A DNA stretch of 64,000 nt from Chromobacterium violaceum ATCC 12472 (lineage in GTDB: Bacteria > Pseudomonadota > Gammaproteobacteria > Burkholderiales > Chromobacteriaceae), in NCBI RefSeq assembly GCF_000007705.1, contig NC_005085.1, positions 992,001 to 1,056,000 of the forward strand, written 5' to 3'. Positions 9,033-16,391 of this stretch are shown piece by piece. The position numbers and the translations under genes are program-made. How positions within the stretch are numbered: the first letter of the stretch is position 1; every line of letters begins with the position of its first letter. The notes below the pieces were generated by a model. The model did not search any database. It had not been told where the DNA came from and saw nothing but the letters and a program-made list of their open reading frames with translations.

Positions 9033-9578
9033 ATGCAAGACCAACAATCCGCTCAATTCGAACCCCGGAAATCGCTGCTCGGCCAGGTGATCTTCAGCAG
9101 CCGCTGGCTGCAGCTGCCCATCTACCTGGGCCTGATCGTGGTGCAGGGGGTGTACGCGTGGAAATTTCTCGCCCAGTTGTGGGAACTGCTGGAGGGGCTG
9201 AACCACCTGACCGAGACCGACATCATGCTGGCGGTGCTGGGCCTGATCGACGTGGTGATGATTGCCAACCTGCTGGTGATGGTGACGGTGGGCGGCTACG
9301 AGACCTTCGTGTCCCGCCTGCGCATCGACACCCATCCGGACCAGCCGGAGTGGCTGGACCACGTCAACGCCTCGGTGCTGAAGGTGAAGCTGTCGATGGC
9401 CATCATCAGCATCTCGTCCATCCATCTGCTGCAGACTTTCATCAACGCCAGCCGCATCGACGAGCACACCATCAAATGGCAGCTGTTCCTGCACCTGGCC
9501 TTCCTGCTGTCGGCGGCAGCCATCGCCTACACCGACAAGTTGCTGGCCGGCACCACCGCCCACCATCAGCGCCATTGA
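9033..9578 (+). CDS. YqhA / UPF0114 family membrane protein
   Basis: A 181-residue integral membrane protein of the UPF0114 (YqhA) family. It has three or four hydrophobic segments (about residues 25-45, 63-90, 120-140 and 155-175) and the conserved stretch [14 protein letters not shown] followed by GGYETFVSR. The molecular function of the family is not established. The ribosome site ACAGGAAAG precedes the ATG. It lies downstream of metF in the same direction and ends at a strong terminator. Confidence 0.85.
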   Translation: MQDQQSAQFEPRKSLLGQVIFSSRWLQLPIYLGLIVVQGVYAWKFLAQLWELLEGLNHLTETDIMLAVLGLIDVVMIANLLVMVTVGGYETFVSRLRIDTHPDQPEWLDHVNASVLKVKLSMAIISISSIHLLQTFINASRIDEHTIKWQLFLHLAFLLSAAAIAYTDKLLAGTTAHHQRH

Positions 9579-9591
9579 GCGCGCCCCAATG

Positions 9592-9622
9592 CGAAACGGC
9601 CCGTGAGGGCCGTTTCGCTTTT
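9592..9622 (+). terminator. Intrinsic terminator after the UPF0114 gene
   Basis: GCGAAACGGCCC (9592-9603) is perfectly complementary to GGGCCGTTTCGC (9608-9619), a 12-bp stem followed by TTTT. It can act for both the plus-strand gene and the convergent regulator. Confidence 0.9.
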
Positions 9623-9636
9623 CCGCGCGGGACTGG

Positions 9637-10122
9637 TCAGATGCCGCGCATCTGGCCCAGCGGCAGCGCGGTGGTGCGTTTGATCTCCTTGAGCACGAAG
9701 CTGGATTTGACGTCCTCCACGCCGGGATGCTGCAGCAGCTCGTCCATCACGAAGCGCGAGAAGTGCTCCATGTCTTCGAAATACACCTGCAGCAGGTAAT
9801 CCATCTCGCCGGTCATCGCGAAGCAGTTGATCACCTCCGGCCAGTTCTGCACCGCTTCGATGAAGCTCTGCAGGTGCATGTTGCCGCGCTTCTCCAGCGT
9901 GACGCGCACCCAGGCCTGCAGGCCCAAACCGATGTGAGCGGGATCGAGCAGCGCGACGTACTGGCGGATCACGCCGGACTCTTCCAGCTGTTTCAGCCGG
10001 CGCAGGCAGGGCGACGGCGACAGCGCCACGCGCTCGGCCAGTTCGACGTTGGTCAACCGGCCGTCAAGCTGAAGCTCGGCCAGAATACGCAAGTCTGTCT
10101 TATCTAATGTGAGACTTGGCAT
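9637..10122 (-). CDS. Lrp/AsnC-family transcriptional regulator
   Basis: A 161-residue regulator with an N-terminal winged helix-turn-helix (residues 5-60, LDKTDLRILAELQLDGR and SPSPCLRRLKQLEE) and a C-terminal RAM/ligand-binding domain (about 65-150). The ribosome site AGGAGAAAAT precedes the ATG. It is transcribed away from hppD across a 422-base gap, so the likely target is the tyrosine degradation operon with an aromatic amino acid as effector. That link is inference from position; Lrp-family proteins often control the divergent gene. Confidence 0.93.
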   Translation of the reverse strand: MPSLTLDKTDLRILAELQLDGRLTNVELAERVALSPSPCLRRLKQLEESGVIRQYVALLDPAHIGLGLQAWVRVTLEKRGNMHLQSFIEAVQNWPEVINCFAMTGEMDYLLQVYFEDMEHFSRFVMDELLQHPGVEDVKSSFVLKEIKRTTALPLGQMRGI

Positions 10123-10544
10123 ATTTTCTCCTGATAATCGGATTGTTGAGCCATTTTATTCTTCAATATCGTCCGGAAAAAGTCATTTAGCAAGATAATT
10201 GCCGGCCGCTTTCCATAGAATAAAAAGCCTAAATCGCAAACGGCGGCGCAAGACTGCCGATGCATGTCGATGGTGTGTGACAGCAGATAACGAGTCGTTC
10301 GGAGGAGAGCCAAGCCGTACCGCCATCGGCGGCCGGCGCCGGCGCGCACGTCCCGCCGCGCATTCCGTTTCCCCTTGCCTCTGCTTCCTCACGCCTCGTC
10401 TAACCGCTCCCTCCGTCCTGCGGATGGGCATGCGGTCAGCTTACATAACGCGGACCATCCGCGCACGTTTACAAAAGTCTGAACGAAAATTGATAGTCCA
10501 TGCCGTGATTGACAGGTATGGGGCTATAAACAGAGGAGAAACAG
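10123..10544. promoter_or_regulatory. Divergent control region, Lrp-type regulator / hppD
   Basis: There is no gene here. Near the hppD side TTTACA (10468-10473) and TGATAG (10491-10496) are 17 bases apart and make a plausible sigma-70 promoter, giving a leader of about 45 bases. The ribosome site GGAGAAA lies just before the hppD ATG. The part near the regulator is AT-rich, as expected for Lrp-family binding. No perfect operator palindrome was found. Confidence 0.45.
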
Positions 10545-11621
10545 ATGAAAATGGAAGCCATGCTGCAAAATCCGCTCGCTACCGACGGTTTCGAGTTCGT
10601 CGAATACACCGCCCCCGACGCTGAAGGCGTGCAGAAACTGCGCCAGCTGTTCCTGTCGCTGGGTTTCACCGAGGTGGCCCGCCATCGCAGCAAGGACGTC
10701 AGCCTGTTCCGCCAGGGCGACATCAACTTCATCCTGAACGCCGAACGCAGCCAGCCGGCCAGCGAATTCGCCAAGGCGCACGGCCCGTCCGCTTGTGCGA
10801 TGGCCTGGCGCGTCAAGGACGCCGCCAAAGCCTACGAGTACGCGCTGGCCCACGGCGCCAAGCCGTATCAGCGCCCGGTCGGCGCGATGGAGCTGAACAT
10901 CCCGGCGGTGGAAGGCATCGGCGGCTCCGCGCTGTACTTCGTCGACCGCTACGGCAAGGACAAGGACATCTACGAGATCGACTTCGTTCCGCTGGAGGGC
11001 GTGGATCAGCATCCGTACGGCGTCGGCCTGACCGAGATCGATCACCTGACCCACAACGTGGCGCGCGGGAATATGGCCACCTGGGCCGATTTCTACACCG
11101 GCATCGCCAACTTCCGCGAAATCCGTTACTTCGACATCGAAGGCAAGCTGACCGGCCTGGTGTCCAAGGCGATGACCAGCCCCTGCGGCAAGATCCGCAT
11201 CCCGATCAACGAGTCGTCCGACGACAAGAGCCAGATCGAGGAATTCCTGCGCCAGTACAACGGCGAGGGCATCCAGCACATCGCGCTGACCACCGACGAC
11301 ATCTACGCCACAGTGGAAACGCTGAAGGCGCGCGGCACCCGCTTCCTGGATACCCCGGACACCTATTATGAAAAGGTGGACGCCCGCGTGCCGGGCCACG
11401 GCGAGGACGTCGCCCGCCTGAAGAAGAACAGCATCCTGATCGACGGCGCGCCGGTGGAAGGCATCCTGCTGCAGATCTTCACTGAGACGGTGATCGGCCC
11501 GATCTTCTTCGAGATCATCCAGCGCAAGGGCAACGAGGGCTTCGGCGAAGGCAACTTCAAGGCCCTGTTCGAGTCCATCGAGGAAGACCAGATCCGCCGC
11601 GGCGTGCTGAAGGCCGATTGA
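10545..11621 (+). CDS. hppD: 4-hydroxyphenylpyruvate dioxygenase
   Basis: Non-haem iron enzyme that converts 4-hydroxyphenylpyruvate to homogentisate, the committed step of tyrosine breakdown. The 358 residues form two VOC folds. Family marks include GFEFVEYTAPD near the start, GLTEIDHLTHNV (iron-ligand His near residue 165), GIQHIALTTDDI (second His near 245) and the C-terminal glutamate region GPIFFEIIQRKGNEGFGEGNF. It is the first gene of a four-gene operon. Its product is the precursor of brown pyomelanin if the next enzyme fails. Confidence 0.97.
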   Translation: MKMEAMLQNPLATDGFEFVEYTAPDAEGVQKLRQLFLSLGFTEVARHRSKDVSLFRQGDINFILNAERSQPASEFAKAHGPSACAMAWRVKDAAKAYEYALAHGAKPYQRPVGAMELNIPAVEGIGGSALYFVDRYGKDKDIYEIDFVPLEGVDQHPYGVGLTEIDHLTHNVARGNMATWADFYTGIANFREIRYFDIEGKLTGLVSKAMTSPCGKIRIPINESSDDKSQIEEFLRQYNGEGIQHIALTTDDIYATVETLKARGTRFLDTPDTYYEKVDARVPGHGEDVARLKKNSILIDGAPVEGILLQIFTETVIGPIFFEIIQRKGNEGFGEGNFKALFESIEEDQIRRGVLKAD

Positions 11622-11742
11622 TCCATTCCCGCCGCGGCGGCCGGCTCCGGGTTTCCGGGCGGGCGCCGCGGCGTCTTGCCGTATGTGCATCATGCAATGG
11701 CGCGGTTCGCGCGTAGGCGGCCGCGCCGACAGGACATCCAAA

Positions 11743-12876
11743 ATGCGTAAATGGATCAGTTATCCGCACCGCGAGGGCACCATCTCGCGCCAGGCCCACG
11801 CCGATTTCCCGGCCGAGGCCATCTACGAGCGCGAAGTGGGCCGCAGCGGCTTCTTCGGCCCGGCCACCCACCTGCACCACAAACACCCGCCGACCGCCTG
11901 GAGCGCCTGGGAGGGCCCGCTGCGCCCCCGCGCCTACGACCTGAACGAGCTGCCGCACGGCACGCCGGCGCCGTGGGACGCGCCGCTGGTGTTGCACAAC
12001 GCCCAGTGCAAGCTGCGCATCTGGCGCTGCGACCAGGCGATGACCCAGCTGTCCCGCAACGCCGACGGCGACGACCTTTTGTTCATCCACGGCGGCAGCG
12101 GCGAGCTGTTCTGCGACTACGGCCACCTGAGCTACCGCGACGGCGACTACATCCTGGTGCCGCGCTCCACCAGCTGGCGCATCGAGCCGGCCAGTCCGAC
12201 CACGATGCTGCTGATCGAAACCAGCAACGGCGCCTACCAATTGCCGGAAAAGGGCCTGGTCGGTCCGCACGCGATTTTCGACGAGGCGGTGCTGGACGTG
12301 CCGGCCATCGACGACGCCTTCAAGGCGCAGCAGACCGAAGACGAATGGCAGGTGGTGATCAAGCGCCGCGGCGCGCTGTCCACCGTCACCTACCCGTACA
12401 ACCCGCTGGACGCCATCGGCTGGCACGGCAATCTGTCGGTGGCGCGCGTCAACTGGCGCGACATCCGCCCGCTGATGAGCCACCGCTACCACCTGCCGCC
12501 GTCGGCGCACACCACCTTCGTCGCCGATGGCTTCGTGATCTGCACCTTCGTGCCGCGGCCGATCGAGTCCGATCCGGGCGCGCTGAAGGTGCCGTTCTAT
12601 CACAACAACGACGATTACGACGAAGTGATCTTCTACCACGCCGGCGACTTCTTCAGCCGCGACAACATCAAGCCCGGCATGCTGACCTTCCACCCGGCGG
12701 GCTTCACCCACGGTCCGCACCCGAAGGCCTTCGCCAAGGCGATGACGGATCCGAAAACCTTCACCGACGAAGTGGCGGTGATGATAGACGCCCGCGACGC
12801 GCTGGAGCAGGGGCCGGGGCTGGCCGGCGTCGAGTGGCAGGGCTACGTGGACAGCTGGAAACCCAAACAGGCCTGA
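11743..12876 (+). CDS. hmgA: Homogentisate 1,2-dioxygenase (short form)
   Basis: Opens the homogentisate ring to maleylacetoacetate. The 377-residue cupin protein is of the shorter bacterial type. It contains the start MRKWISYPHREG, LLFIHGGSGELFCDYG, and the iron-site region DEVIFYHAGDF with HPAGFTHGPHP near residues 300-330. The ATG at 11743 was chosen because upstream in-frame residues do not resemble the family. It sits 121 bases after hppD, in the order expected for the pathway. A GC-rich hairpin without T tract lies in that gap. Confidence 0.93.
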   Translation: MRKWISYPHREGTISRQAHADFPAEAIYEREVGRSGFFGPATHLHHKHPPTAWSAWEGPLRPRAYDLNELPHGTPAPWDAPLVLHNAQCKLRIWRCDQAMTQLSRNADGDDLLFIHGGSGELFCDYGHLSYRDGDYILVPRSTSWRIEPASPTTMLLIETSNGAYQLPEKGLVGPHAIFDEAVLDVPAIDDAFKAQQTEDEWQVVIKRRGALSTVTYPYNPLDAIGWHGNLSVARVNWRDIRPLMSHRYHLPPSAHTTFVADGFVICTFVPRPIESDPGALKVPFYHNNDDYDEVIFYHAGDFFSRDNIKPGMLTFHPAGFTHGPHPKAFAKAMTDPKTFTDEVAVMIDARDALEQGPGLAGVEWQGYVDSWKPKQA

Positions 12877-12919
12877 CGCCATTGCTGCTGCGCGAGCCGA
12901 TCTTGGCGCTGCGATGCTC

Positions 12920-12938
12920 GCGGTACGATTTGTACCGC
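12920..12938. repeat. Perfect 7-bp hairpin between hmgA and fahA
   Basis: GCGGTAC and GTACCGC are separated by five bases. There is no T tract, so it is more likely an mRNA-stabilising or processing structure inside the operon than a terminator. Confidence 0.35.
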
Positions 12939-13051
12939 TGCGCTTCTCCCGCCGACCTCGGCCCGCTCGCGACGCAATCGCGTTCAGGCCAGGCTGAAGA
13001 ATTGACATAGAGGAACGGCCCGCAGCGGCCGCTAGCAGAAAGAACATCAAG

Positions 13052-14029
13052 ATGAAACTAGCCACTTACCACAACCACACCCGTGACGGCCAGTTGATGG
13101 TCGTCAGCCGCGACCTCACCCGCGCCGTGGCGGTGCCCGCGATCGCCGCCACGCTGCAGGCGGCGCTGGACAATTGGGCGCAGGCGGAGCCGAGGCTGCA
13201 GGAAGTCTACAAGGCGCTCAACCACGGCCAGGTGCCGGACGAGGTCGCCTTCGACGCCAAGCGCTGCCTGAGCCCGTTGCCGCGCGCCTACCAATGGGCC
13301 GACGGCAGCGCCTACCTGAACCACGTCGAGCTGGTGCGCAAGGCGCGCGGCGCCGAGGTGCCGGCGAGCTTCTACACCGATCCGCTGATGTACCAGGGCG
13401 GCTCCGACGCTTTCCTGGCACCGACCGCCGACATCCCGCTGCGCGACGAGGCCTGGGGCCTGGATTTCGAAGGCGAGGTGGCGGTGGTCACCGGCGACGT
13501 GCCGCTGGGCGCCCCCGCCGACGCCAAGTACATCCGCCTGCTGATGCTGGTCAACGACGTGACGCTGCGCGGTCTGATCCCGCCGGAGCTGGCCAAGGGC
13601 TTCGGCTTCTTCCAGAGCAAGCCGGCCACCGCCTTCTCGCCGGTGGCGGTCACCCCGGACGAGTTGGGCGACGCCTGGGATGGCGGCAAGGTGCACCTGC
13701 CGCTGTTGGTCGACTACAACGGCGCCTTCTACGGCAAGCCCGATTGCGGCGTGGAGATGCAGTTCAGCTTCCCGCAGCTGGTGGCGCACGTGTCCAAGAC
13801 CCGCGAGCTGGTTGCCGGCTCCATCGTCGGCTCCGGCACCATCTCCAACAAGGATCGTTCGGTCGGCTCCTGCTGCCTGGCCGAGCAGCGGATGATAGAA
13901 ACCATAGAGCAGGGCGCGCCCAAGACGCCGTTCATGAAAGTGGGCGACACGGTGCGCATCGAGATGCGGAACGCCGCCGGCGACAGCATTTTCGGCGCGA
14001 TTGAACAGACCGTGGTGAAACATGACTGA
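13052..14029 (+). CDS. fahA: Fumarylacetoacetate hydrolase family protein
   Basis: Hydrolyses fumarylacetoacetate to fumarate and acetoacetate, the last step of tyrosine degradation. The 325-residue protein has the FAH metal-binding signatures: DFEGEVAVVTGDVP near residue 145-155 (acidic ligands), NDVTLRGL near 170, and the C-terminal GSGTISNKDRSVGS. Bacterial two-domain FAH enzymes of this length are common in hppD-hmgA operons. It overlaps maiA by 8 bases, which supports co-translation. Symbol assignment rests on context as well as sequence. Confidence 0.93.
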   Translation: MKLATYHNHTRDGQLMVVSRDLTRAVAVPAIAATLQAALDNWAQAEPRLQEVYKALNHGQVPDEVAFDAKRCLSPLPRAYQWADGSAYLNHVELVRKARGAEVPASFYTDPLMYQGGSDAFLAPTADIPLRDEAWGLDFEGEVAVVTGDVPLGAPADAKYIRLLMLVNDVTLRGLIPPELAKGFGFFQSKPATAFSPVAVTPDELGDAWDGGKVHLPLLVDYNGAFYGKPDCGVEMQFSFPQLVAHVSKTRELVAGSIVGSGTISNKDRSVGSCCLAEQRMIETIEQGAPKTPFMKVGDTVRIEMRNAAGDSIFGAIEQTVVKHD

Positions 14030-14666
14030 TCGCGTGTTGTACGGCTATTTCCGTTCCAGCGCCGCTTACCGGGTGCGCATCGCGCTGAATTTCAAGGGGC
14101 TGGATTACCATTACCAGCCGGTCAACCTGCTCAAGGGCGAGCAGAGGAGCCCGGCGTACCTGGCGATCAACCCGCAAGGACTGGTGCCGCTGCTGGACGA
14201 CGGCGGCGTCAGGATCGCGCAGTCGCTGGCCATCTGCGAATACCTGGACGAGGCTTACCCGGACACGCCGCGGCTGCTGCCGGCCGATCCGGCGGCGCGG
14301 GCGAGGGTGCGCTCGCTGGCGCTCGCCATCGCCGCCGACATCCATCCTTTGCAGAACACCCGCGTGGGGAAGTATTTGCAGACCGAGTACGGCAAGGACG
14401 AGGAAGGCAAGGCCGAGTGGATCCGCCACTGGATCCGCACCGGTTTCGACGCGCTGGAAAAACAGCTGGCCGAGTCGCCGAGCCGGTATGCGGCAGGCGA
14501 TGCGCCGACGCTGGCCGATGTCTGCCTGCTGCCGCAGGTGTTCAGCGCCCGTCGTTTCGGCGTGGATCTGGCGCCGTATCCGAACATCGTCCGCGTCGCG
14601 GAAGCGCTTGAGCATCTGCAAGCGTTTGCCGAGGCGCATCCGTCGCGGCAGCCGGACGCGATGTAA
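14022..14666 (+). CDS. maiA: Maleylacetoacetate isomerase (zeta-class GST)
   Basis: Glutathione-dependent isomerase turning maleylacetoacetate into fumarylacetoacetate. The 214-residue protein has the zeta-GST active-site motif SSAAYRVRIAL (residues 11-21), the thioredoxin-fold NPQGLVPLL, and the helical domain with APTLADVCLLPQV. The gene completes hppD-hmgA-fahA-maiA, so the window encodes the full route from 4-hydroxyphenylpyruvate to central metabolism. A GC hairpin (GGGCCGGC/GCCGGCCC) with a short T run after the stop probably ends the operon. Confidence 0.95.
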   Translation: MTDRVLYGYFRSSAAYRVRIALNFKGLDYHYQPVNLLKGEQRSPAYLAINPQGLVPLLDDGGVRIAQSLAICEYLDEAYPDTPRLLPADPAARARVRSLALAIAADIHPLQNTRVGKYLQTEYGKDEEGKAEWIRHWIRTGFDALEKQLAESPSRYAAGDAPTLADVCLLPQVFSARRFGVDLAPYPNIVRVAEALEHLQAFAEAHPSRQPDAM

Positions 14667-14753
14667 GCCCTTGATCCGACGGGCCGGCTGCGTCTGGCGG
14701 CCGGCCCGCTGGTTTTTCACGGCCTGCAGCCCGCTGTTTTTTGCAATTATTCC

Positions 14754-14782
14754 TTGACGCGAATGGCGTCCTCTGATTAAAT
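14754..14782 (+). promoter_or_regulatory. Sigma-70 promoter for the tRNA-Phe pair
   Basis: TTGACG (14754-14759) and TTAAAT (14777-14782) are separated by 17 bases. The first tRNA begins 40 bases downstream. A GC-rich stretch follows the -10 but no clear stringent discriminator was defined. Confidence 0.7.
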
Positions 14783-14821
14783 GCGTGGCTCTGACGGCGT
14801 GACAGCGCTGACAGAAGAAGT

Positions 14822-14897
14822 GGCCAGTTAGCTCAGTTGGTAGAGCAGCGGATTGAAAATCCGCGTGTCCGTGGTTCGATTCCGCGACTGGCCACCA
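14822..14897 (+). tRNA. tRNA-Phe (GAA), copy 1
   Basis: A 76-base cloverleaf with GGCCAGT paired to ACTGGCC in the acceptor stem, D-loop AGCTCAGTTGGTAGAGC, anticodon stem-loop GCGGATTGAAAATCCGC with anticodon GAA, and T-loop GGTTCGATTCC. The CCA end is encoded. It is identical to the next copy and probably processed from one transcript. Confidence 0.98.
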
Positions 14898-14903
14898 CAG
14901 CAA

Positions 14904-14979
14904 GGCCAGTTAGCTCAGTTGGTAGAGCAGCGGATTGAAAATCCGCGTGTCCGTGGTTCGATTCCGCGACTGGCCACCA
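14904..14979 (+). tRNA. tRNA-Phe (GAA), copy 2
   Basis: Base-for-base identical to the first copy, six bases further on, again with encoded CCA. It is followed by a strong terminator. Such tandem identity reflects recent duplication or gene conversion. Confidence 0.98.
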
Positions 14980-14990
14980 GATTAAGAAAA

Positions 14991-15017
14991 GCCGAATCCC
15001 TCAGGATTCGGCTTTTT
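14991..15017 (+). terminator. Terminator of the tRNA-Phe transcript
   Basis: GCCGAATCC (14991-14999) pairs with GGATTCGGC (15004-15012), then five T. Flanking A residues allow it to work on the minus strand for the MFS gene as well. Confidence 0.92.
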
Positions 15018-15030
15018 GCATTGCCTGCGC

Positions 15031-16230
15031 TCAGCAGGCGTCTTCCACCGCGGCTTTGCGCAAGGGCGCGCGCGGCAAGACCGCCGCGATCAGCAGCGCG
15101 CAGACGCCAGCCGCCAGCGGCAGATTCAACCCGGCGCGGGCGCCGTAGGCGTCGATCGCCAGGCCGCACAAGGAAGCGCCGCCGGCCACGCCCAACAGAA
15201 TGCCGGTGACCAGCCAGGTCAAGCTCTCGGTCAGCCGCGCGCGCGGCACCGCCTTCTCCACCATCTCCATCGCCACGATCAGCGTCGGCGCGAATGACAG
15301 CCCGGACAGCAGCATCACCGCCGCCAGCCAGAAGACGTTCGGCGCCAGCGCGATCAAGGCCGAGCTTGCCGCGGTGGCCGCGCAACAGTACAGCAGCAGC
15401 CTGCCCAGCGGCATGGCCGGCTTGAGCGCGCCGAAGGCCAGCCCGCCGATGCCGGAGCCCAGCGCATAGAGCGCCAGCACCCAGCCGGCGGCGGACGGCG
15501 AGCCCTGCGCCTTGGCGAAGGCCACGGCGGCGACATCGATGATGCCGGCGATGGCGCCCAGCGTGCCCATCAGCAGGGCGAGGACCGGCACCGGCTGCAG
15601 GAAGAGCGCGGAGCGGCCGTTGCCCGGCGTGGCGGGATGGGCCGGCGGTTCGGTGGATTTCTGGCGCAGCAGCGCGGAGACGCTGAGCAGGATGAGCAGG
15701 GAGGCCAGCAGCGGGCCGGCCTCGGGAAACCAGGCCAGGCACAGGCCTATCGACAACGGCGGGCCCATCACGAAGGCGATCTCGCTCAAGACGCTGTCCA
15801 GCGCGAACGCCGTCGGTAGCAGTGTCTGGCCTTCCAGCAGCCGCGCCCAGCGCGCGCGGGTCATTGCCGGAATGCTGGGCAGACAGCCCGCCGGCACCGC
15901 GCAGAGGTACAGCATCCAGGGCGGCGCCTCCAGACGGCTGCACAGGGCCATCGCCAGCAGGGCGAAGGCGCCGATGCCGGTGGCCGGCGGCAGCACCCGG
16001 CTCTGACCGTGGCGGTCGGCCAGCCGCGATACCTGCGGCGACAGCAAGGCGGTGGCCAGCATCAAGGTGGCGGCCACCGAGCCGGCAAGGCTGTAGCTGT
16101 TACGGGTCTGCGACAGCATGGTGATGACGCCGACTCCCACCATGGTGCTGGGCAGGCGCGCCACCCAGCCGGCCAGCGCAAGCGCGGCGACGCCCGGCGT
16201 GCGGAACAACTGGCCGTATCGATTGCTCAT
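15031..16230 (-). CDS. MFS transporter
   Basis: A 399-residue major facilitator superfamily permease with about twelve hydrophobic segments and the loop 2-3 signature region SRLADRHGQSRVL. It looks like a drug or metabolite exporter of the set-like type, but the substrate cannot be read from sequence. The start MSNRYGQLF follows an AGGAGAAA ribosome site. It is a single gene, ending against the tRNA terminator and not obviously linked to its neighbours. Confidence 0.88.
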   Translation of the reverse strand: MSNRYGQLFRTPGVAALALAGWVARLPSTMVGVGVITMLSQTRNSYSLAGSVAATLMLATALLSPQVSRLADRHGQSRVLPPATGIGAFALLAMALCSRLEAPPWMLYLCAVPAGCLPSIPAMTRARWARLLEGQTLLPTAFALDSVLSEIAFVMGPPLSIGLCLAWFPEAGPLLASLLILLSVSALLRQKSTEPPAHPATPGNGRSALFLQPVPVLALLMGTLGAIAGIIDVAAVAFAKAQGSPSAAGWVLALYALGSGIGGLAFGALKPAMPLGRLLLYCCAATAASSALIALAPNVFWLAAVMLLSGLSFAPTLIVAMEMVEKAVPRARLTESLTWLVTGILLGVAGGASLCGLAIDAYGARAGLNLPLAAGVCALLIAAVLPRAPLRKAAVEDAC

Positions 16231-16349
16231 GGTTTCTCCTGGCGGTTTTCGGCGTCGGCGGCCGGATTCGCGCCGATCAGGTCAAGCTATCCATCCCTTA
16301 TGTCTTTGTCAATTTGACGATGGTCGTCATCGCGCGCATGGCTGAAATG

Positions 16350-16377
16350 AAAAAAGCACGCCTGGGCGTGCTTTTTT
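16350..16377 (-). terminator. Terminator of the effector operon
   Basis: AAAAAAGCACGC (16350-16361) pairs with GCGTGCTTTTTT (16366-16377). It lies 15 bases past the effector stop on the minus strand and gives a U tract there. Confidence 0.9.
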
Positions 16378-16391
16378 CACGGCTGCCATGC

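Noticed and set aside
10104-10431. Short minus-strand frames in the regulator-hppD gap
   Set aside because: No ribosome sites, atypical codon use, and they would remove the only space for both promoters.
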